Source of the DNA: CADEED01 sp035761265 | GTDB taxonomy: Bacteria; Pseudomonadota; Gammaproteobacteria; Steroidobacterales; Steroidobacteraceae | Direction: 5' to 3' | Assembly (NCBI GenBank): GCA_035761265.1 | Contig: DASTRL010000285.1 | Coordinates: forward strand, 1-31,684 | DNA length: 31,684 nucleotides | Program-made: the position numbers and the translations under genes | Shown here: positions 15,052 to 23,641 of the stretch, piece by piece | Layout: every line of letters starts with the position of its first letter | Numbering within the stretch: the stretch's first letter is position 1 | The notes under the pieces: model-generated | Database searches by the model: none | The model's input: the letters and a program-made list of their open reading frames with translations, nothing else | Told to the model about the DNA's origin: nothing

Positions 15052-16515
15052 CTAGCTACCTTCGCGGTTCGGATCGCGCCAGGCGCGCTCGAAGGGCAGG
15101 CGCCACGCATGCGGCGCGATGAGCTGATGAATGGCGTTGGGCCCCCACGATCCGGGCGCGTAAACCCGTACGGGCGGCGGCGAGTCCAGCACCGGCATCG
15201 AAACTTCCCACAGCCGCTCGATGCCTTCCGCCGTGGTGAACAACGTGTGATCGCCGCGCATCGCGTCCAGGATCAGCCGCTCGTAGGCCTCGAGCACGTC
15301 GCCGATCTGGCCGGTGTCATACAGCGCGAACTGCAGGCTGTGCTTGTCGAGACGCATCCCAGGTCCGGGACGCTTGCCATAAAACGACAACGACGTGCGG
15401 GAGGAATCCGCCAGGTCGAAGGTCAGGTGGTCGGGGCCTTTCGCTCCGATGCCGGAGTCGGCGGGAAACATGCTCTTCGGCGGCTCGCGAAACGCGATCG
15501 AGATGATGCGCTGGCTCTCGGCCAGGCGTTTGCCCGTGCGCAGGTAGAAGGGCACACCGGCCCAGCGCCAGTTGTCGATCCAGCATTTGAGCGCGATGAA
15601 AGTTTCGGTCTCGGATTCGGGTGAGACGCCCTTCTCGTCGCGATAGCCCGCGTACTGCCCGCGCACCACGTCCGCGGGGTTCACCGGCAGCATGCTGCGG
15701 AACACCTTGTGCTTCTCTTCGCTGATGGGCTTGGGCGCGAGGCTGGTGGGCGGCTCCATGGCCATGAACGCGAGGATCTGGAACAGGTGCGTGACCACCA
15801 TGTCGCGATAGGCGCCGGTGGCTTCGTAGAACGAGGCGCGCATCTCGAGCCCGATGGTTTCGGGGACGTCGATCTGCACGTGGTCGATGAAGTTGCGGTT
15901 CCAGATCGGTTCGAACAGGCCGTTGCCGAAGCGGAACGCGAGGATGTTCTGCGCGGGCTCCTTGCCGAGGAAATGATCGATGCGGAAGATCTGGCTCTCG
16001 TCGAACACTTCGTGCAGATGCGCGTTCAGTTCCTTCGCGCTGGCGAGATCGGTGCCGAACGGCTTCTCCATCACGATGCGCGAATTGCGCACCAGCTTCG
16101 CGTCGCCCAGCATGCGCACGGCCGAAAGCGCCGCGTTGGGTGGTACGGCCAGGTAGTGCAGGCGCTGGCACTCGCCGCCGAGCGCCTTCTCCGCGCGCGC
16201 CACCGCTTCGGTGAGCGCCGCCGGGGTGTCTTTCAGCGGCACGTAATCCAGCGTCTTCTCGAAGGCGGCCCAGCCCGCATCGTCCACCTTGCGGATCGAG
16301 AATTCGTCGTGCGCGGCGCGCGCGACCTTGCGGAACCCCGCCGCATCCATGTCGTCGAGCGACACGCCGATGATGCGGCAGGCCGGAATGAAGCCCGCGG
16401 TGGCGAGATGCAGCAGGCCCGGGATCAGCTTGCGCCGCGACAGATCGCCGGTGGCGCCGACCAGCACCACCACCTGAGGAAAACGCGGACCCACTCCGGC
16501 CTGGACCTTCGCCAT
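15052..16515 (-). CDS. zwf: Glucose-6-phosphate 1-dehydrogenase
   Basis: Oxidises glucose 6-phosphate to 6-phosphogluconolactone with NAD(P)+, the entry to the pentose-phosphate and Entner-Doudoroff routes; cytoplasmic. The 487-residue length is normal. The N-terminal Rossmann motif is GATGDLSRRKL (20-30). EKPFG lies at 150-154. The active-site signature RIDHFLGKE lies at 178-186, with D180-H181 and K185. The C-terminal half carries FYEATGAYRDMVVTHLFQIL and RTGKRLAE. The ATG at 16515 is the first in frame near the dinucleotide-binding strand. The gene is not accompanied by pgl, edd or eda. A secreted STN-domain protein follows 60 nt downstream, and a long palindrome separates zwf from the upstream GH31 gene. 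Confidence 0.97.
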   Translation of the reverse strand: MAKVQAGVGPRFPQVVVLVGATGDLSRRKLIPGLLHLATAGFIPACRIIGVSLDDMDAAGFRKVARAAHDEFSIRKVDDAGWAAFEKTLDYVPLKDTPAALTEAVARAEKALGGECQRLHYLAVPPNAALSAVRMLGDAKLVRNSRIVMEKPFGTDLASAKELNAHLHEVFDESQIFRIDHFLGKEPAQNILAFRFGNGLFEPIWNRNFIDHVQIDVPETIGLEMRASFYEATGAYRDMVVTHLFQILAFMAMEPPTSLAPKPISEEKHKVFRSMLPVNPADVVRGQYAGYRDEKGVSPESETETFIALKCWIDNWRWAGVPFYLRTGKRLAESQRIISIAFREPPKSMFPADSGIGAKGPDHLTFDLADSSRTSLSFYGKRPGPGMRLDKHSLQFALYDTGQIGDVLEAYERLILDAMRGDHTLFTTAEGIERLWEVSMPVLDSPPPVRVYAPGSWGPNAIHQLIAPHAWRLPFERAWRDPNREGS

Positions 16516-16533
16516 GGCTGGAGTTAACCAAGA

Positions 16534-16595
16534 GGTGCCAGGTGGGGGAAGTGGGGATTAGGGTCCTCTACTCCCCACTTCCCCCACCCGGCACC
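16534..16595 (-). repeat. Long near-perfect palindrome between GH31 and zwf
   Basis: GGTGCC (16534-16539) plus GGTGGGGGAAGTGGGGA (16541-16557) pair with TCCCCACTTCCCCCACC (16572-16588) plus GGCACC (16590-16595). This gives a 23-bp stem, interrupted by one A-C mismatch, with a 14-base loop. The GH31 stop codon lies in the loop and the upstream arm encodes its final Gly/Pro-rich residues. No T-tract follows, so it may be a terminator/attenuator variant, an mRNA-stabilising hairpin, or a small mobile palindrome. Confidence 0.8.
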
Positions 16596-19414
16596 TCCAC
16601 TTCCGCGCCCTTGTAAGACACGGTCGCGTCGGCCTTGGCGTCGAGATCGGAGGGCGCCGTGCCGCCGTGCTTGATCCAGCGGATCTTGAACGTACGTTCC
16701 TCCGGCATGCCGGGGAAGCTGCCGGAGCGCGCGCCGAGGGTCAGAATTCCCTTCGCCGCGTCGTAGCGCAGCGGAATGCGGGCGAACTCGCCCTTCTCGT
16801 AGCCGTAGCTCACGCCGTCGTCCTCGTACAGGTCGAAGCTGCCGTCCGCGCCGGTGAACACCAGCAGCGTGATGTCACCACCGGCCTTCTCGGAGCTGTA
16901 CTGGATCTCGGGGCCGACCGGCACGATCGACCCGCCGCGCACGTACAGCGGCATGCGATTCAGCGGCGCGTCGGCCTGCACCGTCTGCCCGCCATCGACA
17001 CGCTTGCCGGTGTGGAAGTCGTACCAGGCGGCCCCCGCCGGTAGATAGACCGGCCGCGAACGCGCCCGGTACTGATGCACCGGTGCCACCAGGAACGCCT
17101 TGCCGAACAGGTACTCGTCGCGCACGTCGCGCACCGCCGCGTCATCCATGAAATCCATGGCGAGGCCACGCATGATGGTGCCGTCGCGGTGGAAAGTGTC
17201 CGCCGCCACGGTGTACGTGTACGGCAGCAGGCGGTAGCGCAGCTTGTCGTACCACACCAGGCTGTCATAGACCTCCGACCCCTGCGGCGCGAGGTTGTAG
17301 ATCTCGCGGAACGGAAACTCGCCGTGCGAGCGGAACAGCGGCGCGAACGCGCCGAACTGGAACCAGCGCAGGTTGAGCTCGCGCCATTCGGCGACATCCT
17401 CCGGCCTGGGATTGGTGTTGTAGCGCGATTCGTTCGAGAAACCACCGATGTCGAACGTCCAGTTCGGCAGGCCCGAGTAGCCGATACTCACGCCCGCGGA
17501 GATCTGGTTGTAGAGGTCGTCCCAGCGCGAGGCGATGTCGCCGCTCCACACCGCGGCCGCATTGCGCTGGATACCCGCGGTCCCCGAGCGCGTCAGGATG
17601 AACACGCGCTTGTCGGGCCGCGCCGCGCGCGAACCTTCGTACACGCCGCCGCTGTGCACCAGCGCATAGGTGTTGAAGTAGTTGGCCGCCGGCCCCAGCG
17701 CCGTCGGCCCGATGCGCGCCTTGATCGAATCGATGTCGAGGTTCGAGTGCGGATCCGGCTCGGTCGCATCCATCCACCAGGCGTCCACGCCGAGCACGCC
17801 GAGCTTCTCGTTGACCTGGCGCCAGTACATGTCGCGCGCCGGCTTCGAATACGGGTCGTAGAACGACGAGGTGTAGCCCTTGCCCACCCAGTCGAGGAAC
17901 CCGTCCTCGACGTTCTTGCGATACATGAACCCGGCCTGGTCGAGCTCCCGGTAGTTGGCCGTGCCCGGATAGAACTTGGGCCACACGGAAATCATGAAGT
18001 GCGCGTTCTGCGCGTGCACCTTGTCGATCATGCCCTTGGGGTCGGGGAAGCGGCTCTTGTCGAACTCGTGCGAGCCCCAGGAATCTTCCTTCCAGTAGAA
18101 CCAGTCCATGACGATGTTGTCGAGCGGGATCCTGCGCTTGCGGTACTCGGCGACCACGCCTAACAACTCGGCCTGCGTCATGTAGCGCTGGCGGCTCTGC
18201 CAGAAGCCGTAGGCCCACTTCGGCAGCAGCACTGCCTTGCCGGTGAGCGCGCGGTAGCCGGCGATCACCTCGTCCTGCGAGCCGCCGGCCACGAAATAGT
18301 AGTCGATGCCGTTGCCCACCTCCGAGGTGAAGGTGAGCGAATGCCGCTCGGCATCCGGCAGCGGATCGTTGTGCAGCAGCGCGATGTAGCCGTCGTTCGG
18401 GATCCACTCGATGCGGATCTTCACCGGCTTGCCGGCTTCCATCGGCAGCTCGAAGTTGTGATACCAGGCGTTCCAGTTCTGCCGCCAGCGATCGAGCATC
18501 AGCTTGTCATCGGCGTACACCTTGAAATAGCTGCTGCCATAGAGCTGGAACTTGTGCGTGCCGGCGTGCGGCGACTCCACGGTTCCTTCCCAGGTCACCG
18601 CCTGGTTGGGCAGGATGTTGGGCGGCGCGCCCCTGGGCGGCTCCTTGCCGATGAGCAATTCTTTCGGCCAGTTGAAGCGGTCGCGGATGTACTGGTAGTT
18701 GACGTCCTTCTCGACGCGCTCGAGCTTGAGCGCGCCATCGATGGAATAGCGCGCCGTGAACCCGCCCTCCTTGCCCGCGGCGTCGCGGATCGTGAGGTCG
18801 CGCGAGGCGAGCCCATATGGCTTTGGATTGCCGAATCGCGTGATGGAATCGTTGTCCCACAACACGCCGTAATTGCGGCTCGACACGACGAAGGGCACGC
18901 CGATGTCCATGTTGTGCTGCGCGAGCTCCACGTCCTCGCCGTTCAGGTTCATCTGCGCGTTCTGATGCTGCCCGAGCCCGTAGAACGCCTCGTCGCTGCC
19001 CGGATTGAAGCGCTGCGAGACGCCGCCCGCGAACACGCGCGAGGGCACCTCCTCGAGCAGCGCGTGGCCGGCGGGATCGGAGAAGCGCACGGCGCCATTG
19101 CGCAGTGAGACGTGCGCGACCAGCGCATCGGTCGACACCGCCAGATCGTCGTCCTTGCGTTCCACCTTGAATGTCGGCGGCGGATTGTTTGCCGGGATCA
19201 CCATGAGGCTGGCGGGGAGTTCAGCCTTCTCATCGGCCAGCGCCGTGACGTGCACGATGCGATCCGAGCGCAGCTCGAGCCGCACGCGCTTCGCATCTCC
19301 CGCGGCGGGCGTCACCACCACGCCGGTTTCGTCCTGCACGAACGAACCTTCGGGAGTCTTCGCGCAGCCGCTCGCGAGCAGCGCGACACACAGCAGTCTC
19401 GCCAGATTCTTCAT
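16568..19414 (-). CDS. Lipoprotein glycoside hydrolase family 31 (alpha-xylosidase-like) with PA14 insert
   Basis: A 948-residue retaining alpha-glycosidase. The N-terminus is a lipoprotein signal (LLASGC, C17), so the enzyme is probably anchored in the periplasm or on the outer membrane. Order: N-terminal beta-sandwich; PA14 insertion at about 238-372 (EGTVESPHAGTHKFQLYGSS, IRIEWIPNDGYIALLHND); catalytic barrel from about 395. The nucleophile is D549 in WWMDATEPD. The acid/base is D626 in VWSGDIASRWDDL. A PA14 domain at this place is characteristic of Cellvibrio-type xyloglucan alpha-xylosidases. GAGGGG precedes the ATG at 19414. The gene is divergent from an IclR regulator and L-fucose operon. 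alpha-Glucosidase activity remains possible; the substrate is inferred from domain layout and neighbours. Confidence 0.92.
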   Translation of the reverse strand: MKNLARLLCVALLASGCAKTPEGSFVQDETGVVVTPAAGDAKRVRLELRSDRIVHVTALADEKAELPASLMVIPANNPPPTFKVERKDDDLAVSTDALVAHVSLRNGAVRFSDPAGHALLEEVPSRVFAGGVSQRFNPGSDEAFYGLGQHQNAQMNLNGEDVELAQHNMDIGVPFVVSSRNYGVLWDNDSITRFGNPKPYGLASRDLTIRDAAGKEGGFTARYSIDGALKLERVEKDVNYQYIRDRFNWPKELLIGKEPPRGAPPNILPNQAVTWEGTVESPHAGTHKFQLYGSSYFKVYADDKLMLDRWRQNWNAWYHNFELPMEAGKPVKIRIEWIPNDGYIALLHNDPLPDAERHSLTFTSEVGNGIDYYFVAGGSQDEVIAGYRALTGKAVLLPKWAYGFWQSRQRYMTQAELLGVVAEYRKRRIPLDNIVMDWFYWKEDSWGSHEFDKSRFPDPKGMIDKVHAQNAHFMISVWPKFYPGTANYRELDQAGFMYRKNVEDGFLDWVGKGYTSSFYDPYSKPARDMYWRQVNEKLGVLGVDAWWMDATEPDPHSNLDIDSIKARIGPTALGPAANYFNTYALVHSGGVYEGSRAARPDKRVFILTRSGTAGIQRNAAAVWSGDIASRWDDLYNQISAGVSIGYSGLPNWTFDIGGFSNESRYNTNPRPEDVAEWRELNLRWFQFGAFAPLFRSHGEFPFREIYNLAPQGSEVYDSLVWYDKLRYRLLPYTYTVAADTFHRDGTIMRGLAMDFMDDAAVRDVRDEYLFGKAFLVAPVHQYRARSRPVYLPAGAAWYDFHTGKRVDGGQTVQADAPLNRMPLYVRGGSIVPVGPEIQYSSEKAGGDITLLVFTGADGSFDLYEDDGVSYGYEKGEFARIPLRYDAAKGILTLGARSGSFPGMPEERTFKIRWIKHGGTAPSDLDAKADATVSYKGAEVEVPGGGSGE

Positions 19415-19469
19415 GAACCCCTCTTTTGTCCGAGTTTTGAAATCGCGCGTACTTGTAACCGCGAAGGCA

Positions 19470-19520
19470 CCGGAAAGCGAGACCCGCGTCGTGGGGACGC
19501 CGCTGGGTCTCGCCTTCCGG
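19470..19520. repeat. Long hairpin-forming inverted repeat upstream of GH31 gene
   Basis: CCGGAAAGCGAGACCC (19470-19485) pairs with GGGTCTCGCCTTCCGG (19505-19520), 15 of 16 positions. The 19-base spacer holds a nested repeat, GCGTC-GTGGG-GACGC. It lies 56-106 bp upstream of the GH31 ATG in the 192-bp gap to the IclR gene. It could be a leader hairpin of the GH31 mRNA or a large operator. The other half of the gap (19521-19606) holds TACAAT at 19595-19600, a possible -10 for the IclR operon. Confidence 0.75.
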
Positions 19521-19606
19521 CATTGTTGGGTCGCGGGACTTCACCTGACGGTGCGCGGACCTCACAACCCAATTCTTCTTTTCCCGAATGAAAGTACAAT
19601 GCTCTA

Positions 19607-20473
19607 ATGAAAAACGAAGATCAAGCGATTTCCGAAGCGGCGCGACACGGGCAGAATCCGCTTCCACGCATGGCCAACAAATCGGCTCCCCCACGCGCCT
19701 CGGCGCCGGAAAATCCGTCACGTGCCACGCGCTATCGGGCTCCCGCGCTGGAAAAGGGCCTCGACGTCATCGAGCTGCTGGCCGCGGAAAAATCGCCGCT
19801 GAACCTCTCCGCGATCTCGCAGCGGCTCGGCCGCTCCTCGGGCGAGCTGTTCCGCATGCTCCAGGTGCTGGAGTTCAAGGGGTTCATCACCAGCGCGGAG
19901 AGCGGCACCGGGTACGTGCTGACCAACAAGCTGTTCGCGCTCGCCATGGCGCAGGCGCCCGTACGTTCTCTGGTGGAAACCGCGCTGCCCATCATGCGCA
20001 AGCTCACGCAGGAGATCGGGCAGTCCTGCCACATCGCCGTGGCCTCCGAGGACCAGATCGTGGTGATCACGCGCATCGAGCGGCCGGGCGACCTCGGCTT
20101 CTCGGTGCGCATCGGCTATCGGCGTGAGATTGCGCGCGCCACTTCGGGCCTGGTGCTGTTCGCCTATCAGGACGACGAAGTGCGGCGCAATTGGCTGAAG
20201 CGCTGCCGCCTCAAGGGAGAAGCCGCCGACGCGTTCATCGAACGCGCCAATGCCGTGCGTGCCCGCGGTCACCACGAAGCCGCGTCGGATTTCGTGCGCG
20301 GCATCGTCGACCTCTCCGCGCCCATCCTGCGCGGCGACACCGCCATCGCCGCGCTCACCTGCCCGTTCGTGCACAGCAATCCGCTGGTCATGGAGATGCC
20401 GCAGGCGCTCGAGCACATCCGCGCCGCCGCGCGGCAGATCTCCGCGGAGATCGTGCACGGGGACCTGCCATGA
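19607..20473 (+). CDS. IclR-family transcriptional regulator, first gene of L-fucose operon
   Basis: A 288-residue regulator. The N-terminal winged helix (about 43-105) reads ALEKGLDVIELLAAEKSPLN, then AISQRLGRSSGELFRMLQVL. The C-terminal effector domain includes IGYRREIARATSGLVLFAYQ, VRARGHHEAASDFVRGIVDL and SAPILRGDTAIAALTCPFV. The start is uncertain: the ATG at 19607 falls where a transcript from the TACAAT at 19595-19600 would begin (leaderless), while the in-frame ATG at 19670 (MANKSAPP) would give a more usual IclR length. The stop overlaps the permease start (ATGA), so regulator and catabolic genes share one transcript. It probably senses L-fucose or a pathway intermediate and may also act on the divergent GH31 gene; both points are inferred. 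Confidence 0.9.
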   Translation: MKNEDQAISEAARHGQNPLPRMANKSAPPRASAPENPSRATRYRAPALEKGLDVIELLAAEKSPLNLSAISQRLGRSSGELFRMLQVLEFKGFITSAESGTGYVLTNKLFALAMAQAPVRSLVETALPIMRKLTQEIGQSCHIAVASEDQIVVITRIERPGDLGFSVRIGYRREIARATSGLVLFAYQDDEVRRNWLKRCRLKGEAADAFIERANAVRARGHHEAASDFVRGIVDLSAPILRGDTAIAALTCPFVHSNPLVMEMPQALEHIRAAARQISAEIVHGDLP

Positions 20474-21783
20474 AGGACGCGGCACCGGGGACTTCAGGCA
20501 AACCACCGTTCATCACGCCCGGCTATCTCGGCGCCACCGTGCTGGTGGTGGCGCTGTTCGCCTTCTGGGGCATGTCCAACAGCCTCAACGACGTGCTGAT
20601 CCCGCAGTTCCGCAAGACCTTCCTGCTGGGCGACTTCGCCTCGAGCTTCGTGCAGTTCGCCACGTTCATCGGGTATTTCGCGTTTGCGATTCCTGCGTCG
20701 CTCTTCATGCGACGCTTCGGCTACCGCGCGGCGGTGGTCATGGGGCTGGTGCTGTTCGGCACCGGCGCGCTGCTCTTCTATCCAGCGGCGCAGTTCGGCG
20801 AGTACCACTTCTTCCTCGGGGCGCTGTTCGTGGTGGCGAGCGGGCTGTCGTTCCTCGAGACGTCCGCGAATCCGATGATCGCGGCGATGGGGCCGCCGGA
20901 GAGCGCCGACCAGCGGCTCAACTTCGCGCAGACGTTCAATCCGCTCGGCACCATCGTCGGGGTGTTCCTCGGCAAGGAACTGATCCTCTCCGAGAACCAT
21001 CTCGCGGCCGAGCAGATCCGCGCGATGGAGCCCGCCGCGCAGGCGGCGTGGCGCGCCGGCGAGCTCGCGGCGGTCAAACTACCGTATCTCGGCATCGCCT
21101 GCGTCGTGCTGCTGTGGGCATTGCTGGTGGCCGTCGCGAAATTTCCGCCGCTGGCGCAGCGCGTGGCGACCGATGCCGATGCGGAGGCGGGAGGCTTTCG
21201 CGGACTGCTCGCTTTCCGGCGCTACTGGCTCGGCGTGGCTGCGCAGTTCGCCTACGTGGGCGCGCAGGTGGGCGTCTGGAGCTTCGTGATCCGCTACACA
21301 CAGTTCAACACGCCCGGCACGGCGGAGAAGGTGGCGGCCAACAACCTGTTGATCACGCTCACGCTGTTCTTCGCCGGCCGCTTCATCGGCACGCTGCTGA
21401 TGTCGAAGTTCCGCCCGGCGCTGCTGCTCACGAGCTTCGCCGCCGCGGACGTGGTGCTGTGCGCGGTGGCGGCGCTCGCCGGCGGCGGCATCGGCCTGTA
21501 CGCGCTCATGCTCACCAGCTTCTTCATGTCCATCCAGTTCCCGACCATCTTCACGATGAGCCTGCGCGGGCTCGGTGCGCACACCAAGTCCGGATCGTCG
21601 TTCCTGGTCATGGCCATCGTCGGCGGCGCGGTGATCCCGCCCATCATGGGCCTGGTGTCCGACTCCAGCAGCATCAACATGGCGATGCTCGTGCCCGCGA
21701 TCTGCTTCGCCGTGGTGTGCATGTTCGCGTGGGTTTCGCGCCGCGAAGAGGCGCCGCGCGCCGCACTGGCGAAGGCTGCATGA
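20470..21783 (+). CDS. fucP: FucP-type L-fucose:H+ symporter (MFS)
   Basis: An inner-membrane major-facilitator permease of 437 residues with twelve predicted hydrophobic segments. Family stretches include ALFAFWGMSNSLNDVLIPQF, ASGLSFLETSANPMIAAMGP, LNFAQTFNPLGTIVGVFLGK and FFMSIQFPTIFTMSLRGLG, as in E. coli FucP and Xanthomonas homologues. The ATG at 20470 overlaps the IclR stop (ATGA), and its own stop overlaps the dehydrogenase start in the same way. L-fucose is the likely substrate because the three following genes encode L-fucose catabolic enzymes; related permeases also carry glucose/galactose. Confidence 0.9.
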   Translation: MKDAAPGTSGKPPFITPGYLGATVLVVALFAFWGMSNSLNDVLIPQFRKTFLLGDFASSFVQFATFIGYFAFAIPASLFMRRFGYRAAVVMGLVLFGTGALLFYPAAQFGEYHFFLGALFVVASGLSFLETSANPMIAAMGPPESADQRLNFAQTFNPLGTIVGVFLGKELILSENHLAAEQIRAMEPAAQAAWRAGELAAVKLPYLGIACVVLLWALLVAVAKFPPLAQRVATDADAEAGGFRGLLAFRRYWLGVAAQFAYVGAQVGVWSFVIRYTQFNTPGTAEKVAANNLLITLTLFFAGRFIGTLLMSKFRPALLLTSFAAADVVLCAVAALAGGGIGLYALMLTSFFMSIQFPTIFTMSLRGLGAHTKSGSSFLVMAIVGGAVIPPIMGLVSDSSSINMAMLVPAICFAVVCMFAWVSRREEAPRAALAKAA

Positions 21784-22817
21784 CGGCGGCGCTCGCGCAA
21801 CGCGAGCTCGGCAGGACGGGCCTCGAAGTCAGCGTGCTCGGCTTCGGCGGCGCGGGGATCGGCAATCTGTATCGGCCACTCGACGACGAAGAAGCGCTCG
21901 CCGCCGTGCGTGAGTCTTTTGCTTCCGGCGTGCGCTATTTCGACACCGCGCCCTTCTATGGATTCGGCCTGAGCGAGCTGCGCGTGGGCGCGGCGCTCGC
22001 CGGCGCACAGCCGCTGCCGGTGATTTCCACCAAGGTGGGCCGGCGTCTCGTGCCAACCGGGCTGCAGGACCCGAACATCGGCCGCGACGGTTATTTCTCG
22101 CCCCGGCCTTTCGCACCGGTGTTCGACTACGGCCATGACGCGGTGATGCGCTCGCATGCCGAGAGCCTCGATCGGCTGCAGGTGTCGCGCGTCGATGTGC
22201 TGCTCTGCCACGATATCGGCAGGCTCACGCACGCCGAGGCGCACGCCGCGCGGCTGCGGGAATTCCTCGACGGCGGCTATCGCGCGCTGCGCGAGCTGCG
22301 TGATGCCGGCGCGGTGCGCGCCATCGGCATCGGCGTCAACGAGGTGGAGGTGTGCCTGGAGCTGCTGGCGAAATGCGAGCTCGATTGCATCCTGCTCGCG
22401 GGCCGCTACACGCTGCTCGAGCAACCCGCCATCGAGGCGCTGCTGCCAACCTGTGCGCGGAAGAACGTGTCCATCATCTGCGGCGGGCCGTTCAATTCGG
22501 GGATTCTCGCCGCCGGATCGCGCGCCGGCGCGCAGGCGCACTACAACTACGCGCCGCCGCCCGCACCGGTCCTCGAGCGCGTGCGCCACCTCGAAGCCCT
22601 GTGCGCGGAATTCTCCGTGCCGCTGCAGGCCGCCGCGCTGCAGTTTCCGCTGGCGCATCCGTCCGTGGCGAGCGTCGTTGCCGGCTGCGCGAGCGCCGCC
22701 GAGGCACGCAACTGCGCGGCGATGTTCTCGCATGCCATCCCGGGCGAGTTCTGGCGCGCGCTTCGCGCGCGTGGTCTCGTCGATGCGCGCGCGCCGCTGC
22801 CGGGCGATCCGGCATGA
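21780..22817 (+). CDS. Aldo/keto reductase, L-fucose dehydrogenase (D-threo-aldose 1-dehydrogenase)
   Basis: A 345-residue NAD(P)-dependent aldo/keto reductase that probably oxidises L-fucose to L-fuconolactone in the cytoplasm. The catalytic tetrad is visible: Asp and Tyr in YFDTAPFYGFGLSE, Lys in STKVGRRL and His in LLCHDIG. The sequence starts LGRTGLEVSVLGFGGAGIGN, typical of the D-threo-aldose dehydrogenase group. The ATG at 21780 overlaps the fucP stop (ATGA), and the stop overlaps the lactonase start. Its place between a FucP permease and an amidohydrolase lactonase matches the Xanthomonas L-fucose gene cluster. Activity on L-galactose or D-arabinose is also plausible for this group. 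Confidence 0.9.
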   Translation: MTAALAQRELGRTGLEVSVLGFGGAGIGNLYRPLDDEEALAAVRESFASGVRYFDTAPFYGFGLSELRVGAALAGAQPLPVISTKVGRRLVPTGLQDPNIGRDGYFSPRPFAPVFDYGHDAVMRSHAESLDRLQVSRVDVLLCHDIGRLTHAEAHAARLREFLDGGYRALRELRDAGAVRAIGIGVNEVEVCLELLAKCELDCILLAGRYTLLEQPAIEALLPTCARKNVSIICGGPFNSGILAAGSRAGAQAHYNYAPPPAPVLERVRHLEALCAEFSVPLQAAALQFPLAHPSVASVVAGCASAAEARNCAAMFSHAIPGEFWRALRARGLVDARAPLPGDPA

Positions 22818-23641
22818 GCGGCCGCATCGACAGCCACCAGCACTTCTGGCGCCTGGACCGCGGCGACTACGGCTGGCTGACGCCGCAGCTCGAGCCTATC
22901 TACCGGGACTACCTGCCCGCCGACCTCGCGCCGCAGATCGCGCGCGCGGGCGTGGACTCCACCGTGCTGGTGCAGGCCGCGCCGAGCGTCGCCGAGACGC
23001 TGTTCATGCTCGAGCTGGCCGCCGAGCACGCGTTCATCGCCGGGGTCGTCGGCTGGGTGGACTTCGAAAGCCCGGTGGCGCCCGAGTCCATCGCAACGCT
23101 CGCGGCGGACTCGAAGCTGGTCGGCCTGCGGCCGATGATCCAGGACATCGACGACGTGTCGTGGATGCTCAAGCCCGGCCTCGCGGCCGCGATCGAGGCC
23201 ATGATCGATCACGACCTGGTGTTCGACGCGCTGGTGCTGCCCAGGCATCTGCCGGTGTTGCTGGACTTTGCGGAGCTGTATCCGGAGCTGCGGCTGGTCG
23301 TGGATCATGGCGGCAAGCCGCAGATCCGCGGCGGTGACATCGCCGAGTGGCGGCACGACATCCAGGCCATCGCGCGCGGCACGAACGCGGTGTGCAAGCT
23401 GTCTGGGCTGGTCACCGAGGCCGGCAGCGCGAACCCCGCGCAGCTCGCACCCAGCGTCGATCACCTGCTGGAGGTGTTCGGCACGCCGCGACTCATGTGG
23501 GGCAGCGACTGGCCGGTGTGCGAGCTGGTGTGCTCGTACGAGGAGTGGTATCAGGCGAGCGAGATGTTGTTGGTCCGGCTCGATGATGCGGGCCGCGGGC
23601 AAATCTATTCGGGAACCGCACGGGCGACCTATGGAATCTGA
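22814..23641 (+). CDS. Amidohydrolase-family L-fuconolactonase
   Basis: A 275-residue metal-dependent hydrolase of the amidohydrolase-2 (COG3618) type, which would open L-fuconolactone to L-fuconate. Metal-site motifs are HxH in RIDSHQHFWRL, the His in VVDHGGKP and the Asp in MWGSDWPVCE. The active-site block GLRPMIQDIDDVSWML is typical of fuconolactonases. The ATG at 22814 overlaps the dehydrogenase stop (ATGA). Its 3' end overlaps the next gene by 11 bases. Context and family agree well; biochemical specificity is inferred. Confidence 0.9.
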   Translation: MSGRIDSHQHFWRLDRGDYGWLTPQLEPIYRDYLPADLAPQIARAGVDSTVLVQAAPSVAETLFMLELAAEHAFIAGVVGWVDFESPVAPESIATLAADSKLVGLRPMIQDIDDVSWMLKPGLAAAIEAMIDHDLVFDALVLPRHLPVLLDFAELYPELRLVVDHGGKPQIRGGDIAEWRHDIQAIARGTNAVCKLSGLVTEAGSANPAQLAPSVDHLLEVFGTPRLMWGSDWPVCELVCSYEEWYQASEMLLVRLDDAGRGQIYSGTARATYGI

